NCBI GenBank assembly: GCA_017650905.1
Contig: JAGCDZ010000035.1
Coordinates: 1-37,032, forward strand
Length of the DNA stretch: 37,032 nucleotides
Direction of reading: 5' to 3'
Origin: Prevotella sp.
GTDB taxonomy: Bacteria; Bacteroidota; Bacteroidia; Bacteroidales; Bacteroidaceae
Shown: one piece after another, positions 14,754 to 23,863 of the stretch
Layout of the letters: each line of letters begins with the position of its first letter
Numbering within the stretch: position 1 is the first letter of the stretch
Notes under the pieces: generated by a model
What the model saw: only the letters and a program-made list of their open reading frames with translations
Told to the model about the DNA's origin: nothing
Databases searched by the model: none
Program-made: the position numbers and the translations under genes

Positions 14754-16562
14754 TTATTCCGCATACATCGCATCGATCTCTTTTTTGTAGTTTTCGTTCA
14801 GCACGCGACGCTTGATCTTCAACGTGTTGGTAAGCTCACCCTTCTCCATCGAGAAATGGTGGGGCAACAGTGTGAAACGCTTGATTTGCTCATAATGGGC
14901 CAGTTGTTGCTGCAGCGTTTCGATGCGCTCTTTCATCATGTCGTTGATCTGCTTGTCGGCACAAAGCTGCTCACGGTCCTCAAACGGAATATGATGCTCG
15001 CGGGCATACTCTTCTAATAATGGATAAACGGGTATGATGAGTGCTGAAACGAACTTACGTTGGTCGGCGATGATGGCAATCTGGTCAATATATTTATCCA
15101 CGAGTAGTTTCGACTCAATCATCTGTGGCGCGATATACTTGCCGTTAGAGGTCTTATAGAGGTCCTTGATGCGTTCTTTCAGGAAGAGTTCTCCATTTTT
15201 CAGATAGCCGGAGTCACCAGTCTTGAAATAGCCGTCGTCGGTAAAGGCTTCACGGGTCAGGTCATCACGGTTGTAATAGCCGATGGTGATTGTCGGACCC
15301 TTGAGCAGGATTTCACCTTCATCGCTGATTTTGATATCAATGCCCTCGATGGGAATGCCGACACCACCCACGGTGAAAGGTTCTCCCAAATGGTTGCAAC
15401 TCACCGTGGCCAGACTCTCTGTCAAACCATAGCCTACCACCATATTGATACCGATGGAATGGACAAATTCCTCCACTTTCGGATTGACTGTCGCACCAGC
15501 CGTAGGGAAGAAGTGGGCATCCTCTAGTCCTAATTCCTTACGGACCAAGGAAAAGACAGTCTTGTTGAGCATTTCGTATTCGAAGTGCAGAGCCAGTGGG
15601 GGACGCTTGCCTTTTGAGAGATAATCGATATTATGTTTTTTACCCACGCTAAGAGCATGCTGGAACAGTTTGCGCTTGGGTGCACTGGCCTTTTCAATCT
15701 GCTCTTGCACACCCATATATACCTTCTCCCAGAATCGGGGTACGCTTGACATACAAGTAGGATGGGTTTCGCGCATGGACTGCTGAACTTCCAAAGGATA
15801 GGTGTTCACAATCAGTCGTGCACCGCAGGTGAGTGACAGGATTTTCCAGCCCTTTTCGAAAATATGGGTGAAGGGTAGGAAGTTCAGCACACGGTCGTCC
15901 TCGCCGACGGGGACACACTTGCCGTTGGCCTCAAAGGCGGCATGATATTGCCCACAGGTGAGAATAACACCCTTGGAGTCGCCCGTTGTGCCTGAGGTAT
16001 AAAGGATATTGGCAATGTCGTCCATCGATGCCTGTGCCTGTAAGGCTTCCACTTCTGTCTGGCGCGGATAGTTTTCGCCCAACTTCAGAAAATCGTCGAA
16101 ATACATTGCGTTGGGGTCATGGGTAGAGATACGCACGTTATGGTCGAAGACGATGATGCGTTCCAGAGTCTGGCACATAGAGACCACACGACGGGCTTTG
16201 TCGTACTGTTCTTGTTCGCCCACAAAAAGGAAACGTATCTTGGCATCGCTCACCATGAACTGGATCTGCTGTTCGCTGCTGGTAGCATAGAAGGGGATTG
16301 TCACCGCCCGAATGCCCCAAGTTCCGAAGTCACAAAACAGGTATTGTACAGAGTTCTGCGAGAATACACCCACGTTTTCCTGCACTTTCACACCAAGGTT
16401 CAGCATCGCGTTCGACACTTTCTTTACCATATCGGAGAACTGATTCCACGAAAAAGACTTCCATTCCTTGCTGCCAAAGTCTCTGTAGATGAGTGCCTCT
16501 CGATCACCATAGTTCTTGGCTTGGTCGTGAATTAACCTCGATAAATGACTGTTAGTCTGCAT
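14754..16562 (-). CDS. Long-chain acyl-CoA synthetase (AMP-forming)
   Basis: A 602-residue protein of the ANL superfamily. It has the AMP-binding P-loop ILYTSGTTGDSKGVILT, the FFPTAGATVNPKVEEF region, VVGYGLTESLATVS (A5), the DGYFKTGDSGYL motif (A7) and the hinge and catalytic region LKERIKDLYKTSNGKYIAPQ (A8-A10). It activates fatty acids with ATP and CoA. The length and KDLYKTSNGKYIAP pattern are those of bacterial FadD15-like enzymes. It starts 27 bases after the ArgE-type gene and seems to be the last gene of the run that begins with dut. Confidence 0.9.
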   Translation of the reverse strand: MQTNSHLSRLIHDQAKNYGDREALIYRDFGSKEWKSFSWNQFSDMVKKVSNAMLNLGVKVQENVGVFSQNSVQYLFCDFGTWGIRAVTIPFYATSSEQQIQFMVSDAKIRFLFVGEQEQYDKARRVVSMCQTLERIIVFDHNVRISTHDPNAMYFDDFLKLGENYPRQTEVEALQAQASMDDIANILYTSGTTGDSKGVILTCGQYHAAFEANGKCVPVGEDDRVLNFLPFTHIFEKGWKILSLTCGARLIVNTYPLEVQQSMRETHPTCMSSVPRFWEKVYMGVQEQIEKASAPKRKLFQHALSVGKKHNIDYLSKGKRPPLALHFEYEMLNKTVFSLVRKELGLEDAHFFPTAGATVNPKVEEFVHSIGINMVVGYGLTESLATVSCNHLGEPFTVGGVGIPIEGIDIKISDEGEILLKGPTITIGYYNRDDLTREAFTDDGYFKTGDSGYLKNGELFLKERIKDLYKTSNGKYIAPQMIESKLLVDKYIDQIAIIADQRKFVSALIIPVYPLLEEYAREHHIPFEDREQLCADKQINDMMKERIETLQQQLAHYEQIKRFTLLPHHFSMEKGELTNTLKIKRRVLNENYKKEIDAMYAE

Positions 16563-16589
16563 ATATATTGATTGATATTTGGGATACTC

Positions 16590-17654
16590 TTAGTAATTTT
16601 CCAGTAATTGAACATAAGTGCTGATGGCATGCTCTATTTCTGAGATGCGGATGAATTCATCAGCAGAGTGGCTGCGTGAAGAGTCGCCAGGCCCTAATTT
16701 GAAAGAGGGGAAGGGCATGAGTGCCTGGTCGCTGAGTGTCGGCGAGCCGAAAGGCTTCATACCCATCGCGATACAGCGTTGTACCAGCGGATGGGTCTCT
16801 GGGATACAGGACGAATGAAGTCGGAAGGAGCGGGCCTCGAGACGGCACTTCTGCATCTTTTTGCGCAGGAATTCAAAGAGAAACTCATTCTGGTAATACT
16901 CATTTGTGCGCACATCAATTACGAAATGGAGATGATCAGGAATCACGTTATGTTGGGTGCCTGCTTCTATAACGGTCACTGTCATCTTTGTTGGACCTAA
17001 CAAAGGACTGACTTTACGGAACTGATAGTCGCGCAAGAAAACGAGGTCGTCGAGTGCTTCATAAATAGCATTCACACCTTCTTCGCGGGCAGCATGGCCG
17101 CTGACGCCATCAGCATAGCCGTCGATTACCATCAGACCTTTCTCAGCGATGGCAGGTTGCATACTTGTAGGCTCACCGACGATAGCTACATCTATATTGG
17201 GCAAGTGGGGAAGAACACGACTGAAACCATCCTGACCTGACACCTCTTCTTCGGCCGAGGCCACCCAAAGCAGATTGTAACTGCGTGGTTTGTGAAGCAG
17301 GATACGGTAAGCCTGAAGCAGCGATACCAATCCGCCACCACAGTCATTTGATCCCAACCCATAAAGTTTATCACCCTCGAAAGTCGGTCTGTAGGGATCG
17401 CGTGTCCAGGATGCTACGGGCTTGACGGTATCGATATGAGCATTGAGCATGACGGTAGGACGGTTGTTGTCCCAGTCATAACAACCTACCCACAGATTGT
17501 TACCTTCTCGGCCATGGGGTAATCCCCAATGGTCAAGATATCGACTCAATAGATTGGCGGCACGGGTTTCATTTCTGCTCACAGAAGGGGTTGCGATCAG
17601 TGCTTTCAGCAGTTCAACGGCATCGTTTGTGTAATCTTTGAGTTCCATATCCAT
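16590..17654 (-). CDS. argE: M20 family deacylase, ArgE type (probable N-acyl-ornithine deacylase)
   Basis: A 354-residue protein with the di-metal site of the M20 family: His and Asp in LNAHIDTVKP, Asp in GLGSNDCGGGLVS, the catalytic and ligand Glu pair in ASAEEEVSGQDG, a ligand acid in VGEPTSMQPA and the final His in SSRSHSADEFI. The pattern closely follows the ArgE-type protein of Bacteroides as I remember it. Bacteroides fragilis makes arginine through N-succinyl-ornithine, so the natural substrate here may be the succinyl compound. No other arginine genes are in the window; it lies between the EnvC-like and acyl-CoA synthetase genes. Confidence 0.78.
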   Translation of the reverse strand: MDMELKDYTNDAVELLKALIATPSVSRNETRAANLLSRYLDHWGLPHGREGNNLWVGCYDWDNNRPTVMLNAHIDTVKPVASWTRDPYRPTFEGDKLYGLGSNDCGGGLVSLLQAYRILLHKPRSYNLLWVASAEEEVSGQDGFSRVLPHLPNIDVAIVGEPTSMQPAIAEKGLMVIDGYADGVSGHAAREEGVNAIYEALDDLVFLRDYQFRKVSPLLGPTKMTVTVIEAGTQHNVIPDHLHFVIDVRTNEYYQNEFLFEFLRKKMQKCRLEARSFRLHSSCIPETHPLVQRCIAMGMKPFGSPTLSDQALMPFPSFKLGPGDSSRSHSADEFIRISEIEHAISTYVQLLENY

Positions 17655-17680
17655 TTCGTTTATGTCATGTCTTTATTCAT

Positions 17681-19303
17681 TCATCGTCCCAACCAGGACA
17701 TCGGGTTCAGTGGCGTATTCCCACGACGGAGCTGGAATTGCATAATTCCATCGCCTCCGATTTTTCCAAGCGTCTGACGGGCTGTCACTTTCTGACCATT
17801 GATGACACTGACAGCAGCCAGATTGGTGTAGACGGTGAGGTAGGTGCCGTGTGAGATGATGACAACCATAGCACCATCATAGCCGAAGACCGCTGTCACC
17901 TTACCATCGAATACACTGCGGGCATATGCACCAGGTTGGCCTTTGATCTTGATACCCTTGTTGTCGAGGGAGATATTACCCTTGACGCCGTCAACGGAGT
18001 ACTGGCCGAAACGGTTGACGATCTTGTAACCACCTGTCAACGGCATGGGCAGACGGCCACGGTTGCTCTCGAAACTGCCGCCTAACTTCCGATCTTCTGT
18101 AGAAACCGTCCAGTTGTTTTCTTCCTTGGCTTTACGGTTCTCCTCTGCGATTTCTTTTTCACGGGCTCTGGCCTCAGCAGCTGCCTTCCGCTCTTCTTCT
18201 CTGCGGGCACGCTCTGCTTTGCGGGCTGCCTCTTCGGCCTTGCGCTTCTCTTGGGCACTCTTACGGGCAGCAGCACGGGCTTCAGCCTTTGCTTTCTCCT
18301 CGCGGGCTTTGGCTTCTGCGATGCGACGGGCATTCTCACGGGCGGCTGCTTCTGCGGCAGCTTTTTTGCGGGCCAGTTCTTCAGCTCGTTTTTTTGCTGC
18401 TTCTTCTGCGGCCTTCCGCTTCCGCTCTGCCTCTGCACGAGCCTTTGCACGGGCAATTTCCTCAGCAATCATCTTATCGATGCGGGCATTGAGTTCGGCA
18501 TCTTTCTTCTGTTGCTGACTGATGATATTCTGTATCGCCTTTTGCTGTTTTTGCAGGGAAGTAACTACATTCTGTTGCTCCTGCTGTTTACCCTCCAAAG
18601 CTTTCTTCTCCTGTTCACCGCGGTAGAGCAGGTCATTTTTCTGACGCTTGGTGGTTGATAATTCTTCAGCGGCCTTATTAACTTCATCTTTCATCGCCTT
18701 TACCGCCTCGCCTTGTGCCCGTTGATAAACAGCGTATTCACGGACAAAACGTAAACGACGGTACATCTGAGAGAAATTCTGAGCACTGAAGATGAACATC
18801 AGACGATTCTGAATATTCCGATTCCTATGCATGTAGCGCAGTGATTTCATAAAGCGTAGTTTACGCGTATCAAGTTCCTGCTCCAGCACATGAATGTGCT
18901 TATTCAACTCGTCAATGTTACCGTCAAGAATGCCGATGTCGTTTTTGATGGTGTCTATTGTTTTCCTTTTGTCAATAATTTCATTATTAATCACCATCAG
19001 GTTTTGAAGTCGCTGTTTGACATTACGCTCATTTTCCACAAGCTTCCGCTTCTGTTCCTGAATCTGTTTTTGAATCTTCTGTCGTTCGTCCTTCAGACTC
19101 TGCACGGTGACAACAGGCTGTTTGGCCTTGGTTGTTTTCACTTTTTGAGTTTTTGTTGCGGTCTTCTTTGCAGGTGTCTTTTTGGATGCAACAACAGTCT
19201 TGGTGGTGGTTGTCTTTTGCTTAACAGAAGAGTTTTTCTTCTGTTGGGCCGGAACAACCGTCACCATGAAGAGACAGAGTAGCAGGGTGAACAGACGGTT
19301 CAT
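17681..19303 (-). CDS. EnvC-like murein hydrolase activator with degenerate LytM domain
   Basis: A 540-residue protein: signal peptide (MNRLFTLLLCLFMVTVVPAQ), a Lys/Thr-rich segment, two coiled-coil blocks (about residues 65-265), a strongly helical Ala/Arg/Glu/Lys-rich stretch (about 280-390) and a C-terminal LytM fold (PLTGGYKIVNRFGQ to NPMSWLGR). In active LytM enzymes zinc is held by HxxxD and HxH; here the first site reads LDNKGIKIK and the last MQFQLRRG, so the ligands are lost. EnvC and NlpD have the same loss and act by activating amidases at division. It lies 6 bases after the DUF4292 gene, in the order usual for Bacteroidota. Confidence 0.85.
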   Translation of the reverse strand: MNRLFTLLLCLFMVTVVPAQQKKNSSVKQKTTTTKTVVASKKTPAKKTATKTQKVKTTKAKQPVVTVQSLKDERQKIQKQIQEQKRKLVENERNVKQRLQNLMVINNEIIDKRKTIDTIKNDIGILDGNIDELNKHIHVLEQELDTRKLRFMKSLRYMHRNRNIQNRLMFIFSAQNFSQMYRRLRFVREYAVYQRAQGEAVKAMKDEVNKAAEELSTTKRQKNDLLYRGEQEKKALEGKQQEQQNVVTSLQKQQKAIQNIISQQQKKDAELNARIDKMIAEEIARAKARAEAERKRKAAEEAAKKRAEELARKKAAAEAAARENARRIAEAKAREEKAKAEARAAARKSAQEKRKAEEAARKAERARREEERKAAAEARAREKEIAEENRKAKEENNWTVSTEDRKLGGSFESNRGRLPMPLTGGYKIVNRFGQYSVDGVKGNISLDNKGIKIKGQPGAYARSVFDGKVTAVFGYDGAMVVIISHGTYLTVYTNLAAVSVINGQKVTARQTLGKIGGDGIMQFQLRRGNTPLNPMSWLGR

Positions 19304-19309
19304 CTAAAA

Positions 19310-20173
19310 CTACAAAGACATGAAACGGTTCAAAATTTCATCAATCGTTACCTCGCGGTATTTGTTCGACACTTCAGTTCGTGTCTCCCATTCGGTTTCG
19401 TGCTTGATATAGTTGAGCGTCATGCTGAGCTTCACTTCTTTCTTCGGAGCTGTCAAGGTGATTACTGATTTCTTTGGGAACTGCTTGTTATTGACCTCAT
19501 CGAAATCCTCATAGTCCCAATTCAGCTGAGAAGTAGTGTTGTTAAGTTTGTCTCTATAAAGCATATTGGCCATTTGAATTTGACCGTTTGTCCTATTAGC
19601 TAACCAGCTGTACTGCATCTTACCTGCCTCAAGGTTGATAACCATGTCGTCACCGCTCTCAATCATCGTGTATTGAGCCGTATCAGAAGGCATAGCATCT
19701 TTGTTAATGCTATACTTAGCCGGTCTTGAGAGCTCGTTCCAGAAGAGGGCCTGCATGGTGTTGAAGTTTAAACCATTGTTGCGCATAAAGTCCACCTGAA
19801 CATAAGGAGCTTTCAGGTATTGCTTGTTGATACGGTCCATAATTAGGACATAATCTGGAGTCAGTTCGATACGTCCTGCCTCCACGAAACCAAAGGCCAT
19901 GAGCTGCAAACGAATGCAATCGTCACGCTTCATCTTCAGGTTACCAGTAAGTGTCAGTTTCTGTGCACCAGTCTCGACAGAAAACTTGATTTTCGAGGTG
20001 ATGAATTTCTGAGAAAGAGCATTCTCCTGTACTTTACTGATAAACCCCTTTGTAGCCAATTGCTCGGTAGTCAACGGCTTGTTTTCTACTACGGCCTTCT
20101 TTTTGGAGGCACATGACCATAAAATTAGCGGCATTACCAGCGCTGCAATTTTTAAAATACCAGTTACTTTCAT
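19310..20173 (-). CDS. DUF4292 lipoprotein
   Basis: A 287-residue protein with a lipoprotein signal (ALVMPLILWSC, Cys at the cut site). The mature part is beta-rich (KFSVETGAQKLTLTGNLKMK, VEAGRIELTPDYVLIMDRIN), resembling the LolA/LolB-like fold proposed for DUF4292. It probably faces the periplasm from the outer membrane. Its start codon shares one base with the stop of the TPR gene (TAATG at 20171-20175), so translation is coupled. No enzyme motif is seen; a role in envelope assembly is inferred from the neighbouring EnvC gene. Confidence 0.82.
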   Translation of the reverse strand: MKVTGILKIAALVMPLILWSCASKKKAVVENKPLTTEQLATKGFISKVQENALSQKFITSKIKFSVETGAQKLTLTGNLKMKRDDCIRLQLMAFGFVEAGRIELTPDYVLIMDRINKQYLKAPYVQVDFMRNNGLNFNTMQALFWNELSRPAKYSINKDAMPSDTAQYTMIESGDDMVINLEAGKMQYSWLANRTNGQIQMANMLYRDKLNNTTSQLNWDYEDFDEVNNKQFPKKSVITLTAPKKEVKLSMTLNYIKHETEWETRTEVSNKYREVTIDEILNRFMSL

Positions 20174-21942
20174 TACTTTATGTATTTTTTAAGTTTGATT
20201 TTTCGTATTAAGACCTGATTTTCAGGAGCAGTCTTAAGAGCATCTTGCCAGAAGGCGAGGGCTTGGTCTGGCTGCTGACAGAAAGAGTAGATGTCACCTG
20301 CATGCTCAAGGATAACAGAGTTGTCCACAGAGTCATCCTTGTTCTGAAGAGCTTGGTCGATATAGATACGGGCTTCGCTATAGCGTTGCTGCATAAACAA
20401 GATCCAAGCATACGTATCGAGATAGGTGGCATTTTTCGGCTCGGCCTTGATGGTCTTATAACTCATCTGCTCTGCCTTGTCGAGCTGAACACCCTCCTCG
20501 CTCAAATAATACGCGTAGTTGTTCAGACAGCCGATATTGTCTTCTTTCCATTGTAAACAAGAGTCATAGGCGGCATAGGCCTCTTCTGCCAGACCTTTCT
20601 GATGTAGAATGTCACCCATGACGGCGTAGAAGTCAGAGACGATATTAGGATTGCTGTTGTCATTGATAACCCCAATACCATTTTGGAAAGCTGACAAGGC
20701 CTCGTCGAGTTTCTCCAGTTTATAATAGGCAATGCCCTGGTAATAATAGAAGGCCATTTCATCGGGATTGTATTGACGCGCTGCCTGACAGAGATCTACA
20801 ATACGGTTCATGTCTTCTGTATCCCAGGCATTGGCCACCAATTGGAGTCGAGCTGCAGAATTGTCGGGAGCGATGTCAAGCACTTGTTCCAAAACAGGAT
20901 TAATACTGTCTTTTGGCATTTTCTTCAAATCCATATAGGTCGCTTGCAGAATCAACATGTCCGCATCAGGCTGCAATGTGTTCATTTTCCTGAAGAGAGA
21001 CAACACTTTAGTACTGTCGCCTCCATTGGCTTCACTGGCTAATATTTCCTGACGGATGAGATAGACTTTGTTTTCCTGTTGGGTATTGCGACTGAACAAC
21101 AGACGTTCTAACAAGGAATCGGCGGTGAGGGTATCTTCCTTGGATTGATAATAGTTGCGAAGGGCCATCAAGGCGCGACTGTTGTCGGATTCTTCCTTTA
21201 ACACTTGATGAAACACCTCTAAGGCCTGCTTCTCTTCGCCATTCATCATCAGCATGTCTCCGTACAGACCTTGGTAATTCAGATCGTTGGGATACTGCTT
21301 GGCGAGTTCTGCTATCTCAGCAATAGCCGCCTTCTGATTACCCATTTGTGTATAGCACTCGCTCTTGGCCATCGACAGGCGCTCGCTTTTACCGTCGATA
21401 TTTTCAATACGCTCTAACACAGAGATGGCATTGGGATAATCCTTCACCTGCTGATAGAGTTGGAAAAGCAATTCCAGAAGATCTTCTCTGTCCTTATTAC
21501 GATCATAGAGACCCTCAACAACGCTGATGGCTGTCTTGTAATCTTTTTGTTGGATATAGACCTGTGACAGGGTCTCCATATACGTCTCGTTGTCGGGATT
21601 GAGTTCTGCTGCCCGTTTGAAATGAGCCAGTGAGAGGGTGTCTGCTTGAAGTGCATTATAATATTGTGCCAGAAAATAATGGGCCTCTGACGCATTTGGA
21701 TTGATGTCTAAGCAATGACGCAGCAAATCGAAAGCAGCATCTGAATGACCTTTCTCCCGCTCTATGATGGCATCGAGGAAGAATTGGTCGTACTTTCGTT
21801 GCTGTTCAGGGGACAGTGGTTTTACGACGGGGGCTTGAGCGGATTGAACAACAGACTTCTGAGCCGTACCACAAGCACAAAAGGACGCTGCAATGGCAAC
21901 GGCCAGCCCTAACCCTCCAAATATACTCCTGATGTTATTCAT
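20173..21942 (-). CDS. TPR-repeat lipoprotein
   Basis: A 589-residue protein with a lipoprotein signal (GLAVAIAASFCAC). A row of tetratricopeptide repeats covers nearly the whole mature protein: ASEAHYFLAQYYNALQ, ADTLSLAHFKRAAELNPDNE, PNAISVLERIENI, FYYYQGIAYYKLEKLDEALS, YLDTYAWILFMQQRYSEARI, and QPDQALAFWQDALKTAPENQ at the end. TPR arrays scaffold other proteins. It is located between dut and the DUF4292 gene, a gene order conserved in Bacteroidota, and overlaps the DUF4292 start by one base. Confidence 0.88.
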   Translation of the reverse strand: MNNIRSIFGGLGLAVAIAASFCACGTAQKSVVQSAQAPVVKPLSPEQQRKYDQFFLDAIIEREKGHSDAAFDLLRHCLDINPNASEAHYFLAQYYNALQADTLSLAHFKRAAELNPDNETYMETLSQVYIQQKDYKTAISVVEGLYDRNKDREDLLELLFQLYQQVKDYPNAISVLERIENIDGKSERLSMAKSECYTQMGNQKAAIAEIAELAKQYPNDLNYQGLYGDMLMMNGEEKQALEVFHQVLKEESDNSRALMALRNYYQSKEDTLTADSLLERLLFSRNTQQENKVYLIRQEILASEANGGDSTKVLSLFRKMNTLQPDADMLILQATYMDLKKMPKDSINPVLEQVLDIAPDNSAARLQLVANAWDTEDMNRIVDLCQAARQYNPDEMAFYYYQGIAYYKLEKLDEALSAFQNGIGVINDNSNPNIVSDFYAVMGDILHQKGLAEEAYAAYDSCLQWKEDNIGCLNNYAYYLSEEGVQLDKAEQMSYKTIKAEPKNATYLDTYAWILFMQQRYSEARIYIDQALQNKDDSVDNSVILEHAGDIYSFCQQPDQALAFWQDALKTAPENQVLIRKIKLKKYIK

Positions 21943-21948
21943 TTTTAC

Positions 21949-22386
21949 TTATTTCACACCTGTATGCCCATATCCTCCTTCACCACGAACGGTTTCATCG
22001 AGCATTTCGACAGCTTCAAAGTCTGCCTGTTCATGCCGGGCTATCACCATCTGGGCAATGCGCTCGCCATCCTCCACCACAAAGTCTTCCTGCGAGAGGT
22101 TAATCAGAACGACGCCTATTTCACCACGATAGTCGGCATCGATAGTGCCTGGTGAATTCAGTACAGTAATTCCCTTTTTCAGGGCCAGTCCACTACGTGG
22201 GCGAACCTGTGCCTCATAACCTACAGGCAGGGAGATGTGAAGGCCTGTGGGAATCAGACGACGCTCCAGAGGCTTCAGCGTAATCGATTCATCAAGATTA
22301 GCCCTGAGATCCATGCCAGCACTCTGACTGGTTGCATATTGCGGCAGTGGTTGATGTCCTTTATTAACTACTTTTATCGTCAACAT
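21949..22386 (-). CDS. dut: Deoxyuridine 5'-triphosphate nucleotidohydrolase (dUTPase)
   Basis: A 145-residue trimeric-type dUTPase that hydrolyses dUTP to dUMP. The five motifs are visible: [44 protein letters not shown] and the C-terminal P-loop-like [10 protein letters not shown]. The frame opens at 22455, but the -7 box at 22414-22421 places the start at 22386 ([15 protein letters not shown]), which fits the family's length. It is divergent from the dGTPase-type gene and heads the envelope-gene run to 14754. Confidence 0.95.
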   Translation of the reverse strand: MLTIKVVNKGHQPLPQYATSQSAGMDLRANLDESITLKPLERRLIPTGLHISLPVGYEAQVRPRSGLALKKGITVLNSPGTIDADYRGEIGVVLINLSQEDFVVEDGERIAQMVIARHEQADFEAVEMLDETVRGEGGYGHTGVK

Positions 22387-22413
22387 ATTTTCGAAATCTC
22401 TATAAATAATGTG

Positions 22414-22421
22414 CAAAGGTA
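22414..22421 (-). promoter_or_regulatory. -7 box of dut
   Basis: The minus strand reads TACCTTTGCAC, 27 bases before the dut start. Confidence 0.6.
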
Positions 22422-22485
22422 AGCATTTTATGCCATAGAATTCATAGATTAACACCTATTAACGCTGATTTTGCGGAAAATATAT

Positions 22486-22493
22486 TATCTTTG
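22486..22493 (+). promoter_or_regulatory. -7 box of the dGTPase gene
   Basis: TATCTTTGCGGCCAAGTT runs directly into the ATG at 22504, giving a leader of about 5 bases or less. Confidence 0.6.
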
Positions 22494-22503
22494 CGGCCAA
22501 GTT

Positions 22504-23844
22504 ATGATGAATTGGCAGCAATTAATATCAAACAAGCGTCTCGGTCAGGAACATAGGCACCCCGAACGCCATGACGACAGGACAGAATTCAAACGCGACT
22601 ATGACCGTTTGATTTTCTCTGCGCCTTTCCGTCGTTTGCAGAATAAGACACAGGTATTCCCTTTGCCTGGAAGTGTCTTTGTACACAACCGCCTTACCCA
22701 TTCCCTGGAAGTGGCTAGTGTTGGTATGTCGCTTGGCAATGATGTGGCAAGTAAGTTGATTGCTCGACATCCGGAACTAGAAAATACGCTCTTCTCTGAG
22801 ATTGGACAGATTGTAGCAACGGCCTGTTTGGCTCATGATATGGGGAATCCGCCTTTCGGCCACAGTGGCGAAAAGGCTATCCAAACTTACTTCACAGAAG
22901 GTCCTGGAAGTGATTTGCAACGTGGGGTCAGCCACCAGTTCTGGGATGATATCACCCACTTTGAAGGCAATGCCAATGCCTTTCGTTTGCTCACCCATCA
23001 ATTCAAGGGTAGGAGAGCAGGTGGATTTGTCATGACTTATTCTATGTTGGCAAGTATTGTGAAATATCCGTATTCTTCTTCTTCTCCCAGTAAGAAAGGA
23101 AAGTTCGGGTTCTTTAATACAGAACGCGATATTTATAGAAAAGTTGCCGATGAATTGGGCATTATTTGCTTGTCTGAGCCTGGGGATCCATTGAAATTTG
23201 TCCGTCATCCTTTGGTCTATCTTGTGGAGGCTGCCGATGATATTTGCTACGAAATCATGGATATTGAAGATGCTCATAAACTTAAAATTCTTTCATATGA
23301 AGAAACAGCGGAATTGCTACTCAGTTTCTTTGATGAAACGACACGTGAAAAGATACAACAGCGCATTATCGATGAAGGACTGACCGATGATAACGAAAAA
23401 ATCGTGTATATGCGTGCCTGTGCCATTGGTCTTTTGGAGAATGAATGTGTGAAAGTGTTTGTGGAACACGAAGACGATCTCCTTAACGGAACCTTTACGG
23501 GCTCGCTTATTGATCATATAACCCTGCAGCCTTGTGAGGCTTATAAACATTGTGCAGCCCTTTCTGTCAAACGCATCTACAAGAGTCGTCCTGTTCTTGA
23601 TGTAGAACTGTCTGGTTATAAGATCATGGAGACGTTGATGACGCATTTCGTTGAGGCTGCCCACCATCCTGACCGCTTTTATTCCAAACAATTGATTAGC
23701 CGCGTCAGTAGTCAGTATGACATAGACTCTCCTGATTTGGAAACCCGCTTGATGGCCGTCATCGACTATATCAGTGGTATGACTGATGTCTATGCTCTCG
23801 ATGTGTATCAGAAGATCTGCGGTATTTCATTGCCAATCGTGTAA
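22504..23844 (+). CDS. dgt: dGTPase / dNTP triphosphohydrolase (HD domain)
   Basis: A 446-residue protein of the HD superfamily that removes triphosphate from dGTP or other dNTPs. The HD metal ligands are visible as His in VHNRLTHSLEVASVG, the His-Asp pair in CLAHDMGNPPFGHSGE and a later Asp in VEAADDICYEIMDIED. The N-terminus (HPERHDDRTEFKRDYDRLIF) is typical for the type. The start at 22504 is set by the -7 box at 22486-22493. With dut on the opposite strand it forms a divergent pair of nucleotide-pool genes. The GH53 gene follows after 19 bases but is unrelated in function. Confidence 0.92.
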   Translation: MMNWQQLISNKRLGQEHRHPERHDDRTEFKRDYDRLIFSAPFRRLQNKTQVFPLPGSVFVHNRLTHSLEVASVGMSLGNDVASKLIARHPELENTLFSEIGQIVATACLAHDMGNPPFGHSGEKAIQTYFTEGPGSDLQRGVSHQFWDDITHFEGNANAFRLLTHQFKGRRAGGFVMTYSMLASIVKYPYSSSSPSKKGKFGFFNTERDIYRKVADELGIICLSEPGDPLKFVRHPLVYLVEAADDICYEIMDIEDAHKLKILSYEETAELLLSFFDETTREKIQQRIIDEGLTDDNEKIVYMRACAIGLLENECVKVFVEHEDDLLNGTFTGSLIDHITLQPCEAYKHCAALSVKRIYKSRPVLDVELSGYKIMETLMTHFVEAAHHPDRFYSKQLISRVSSQYDIDSPDLETRLMAVIDYISGMTDVYALDVYQKICGISLPIV

Positions 23845-23863
23845 AAAAATAACAATAAAGTAA

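Noticed and set aside
18045-18658. Long Ser/Ala/Phe-rich frames on the plus strand within the EnvC-like gene
   Set aside because: They are shadows of the Ala/Arg/Lys-rich helical stretch on the other strand.
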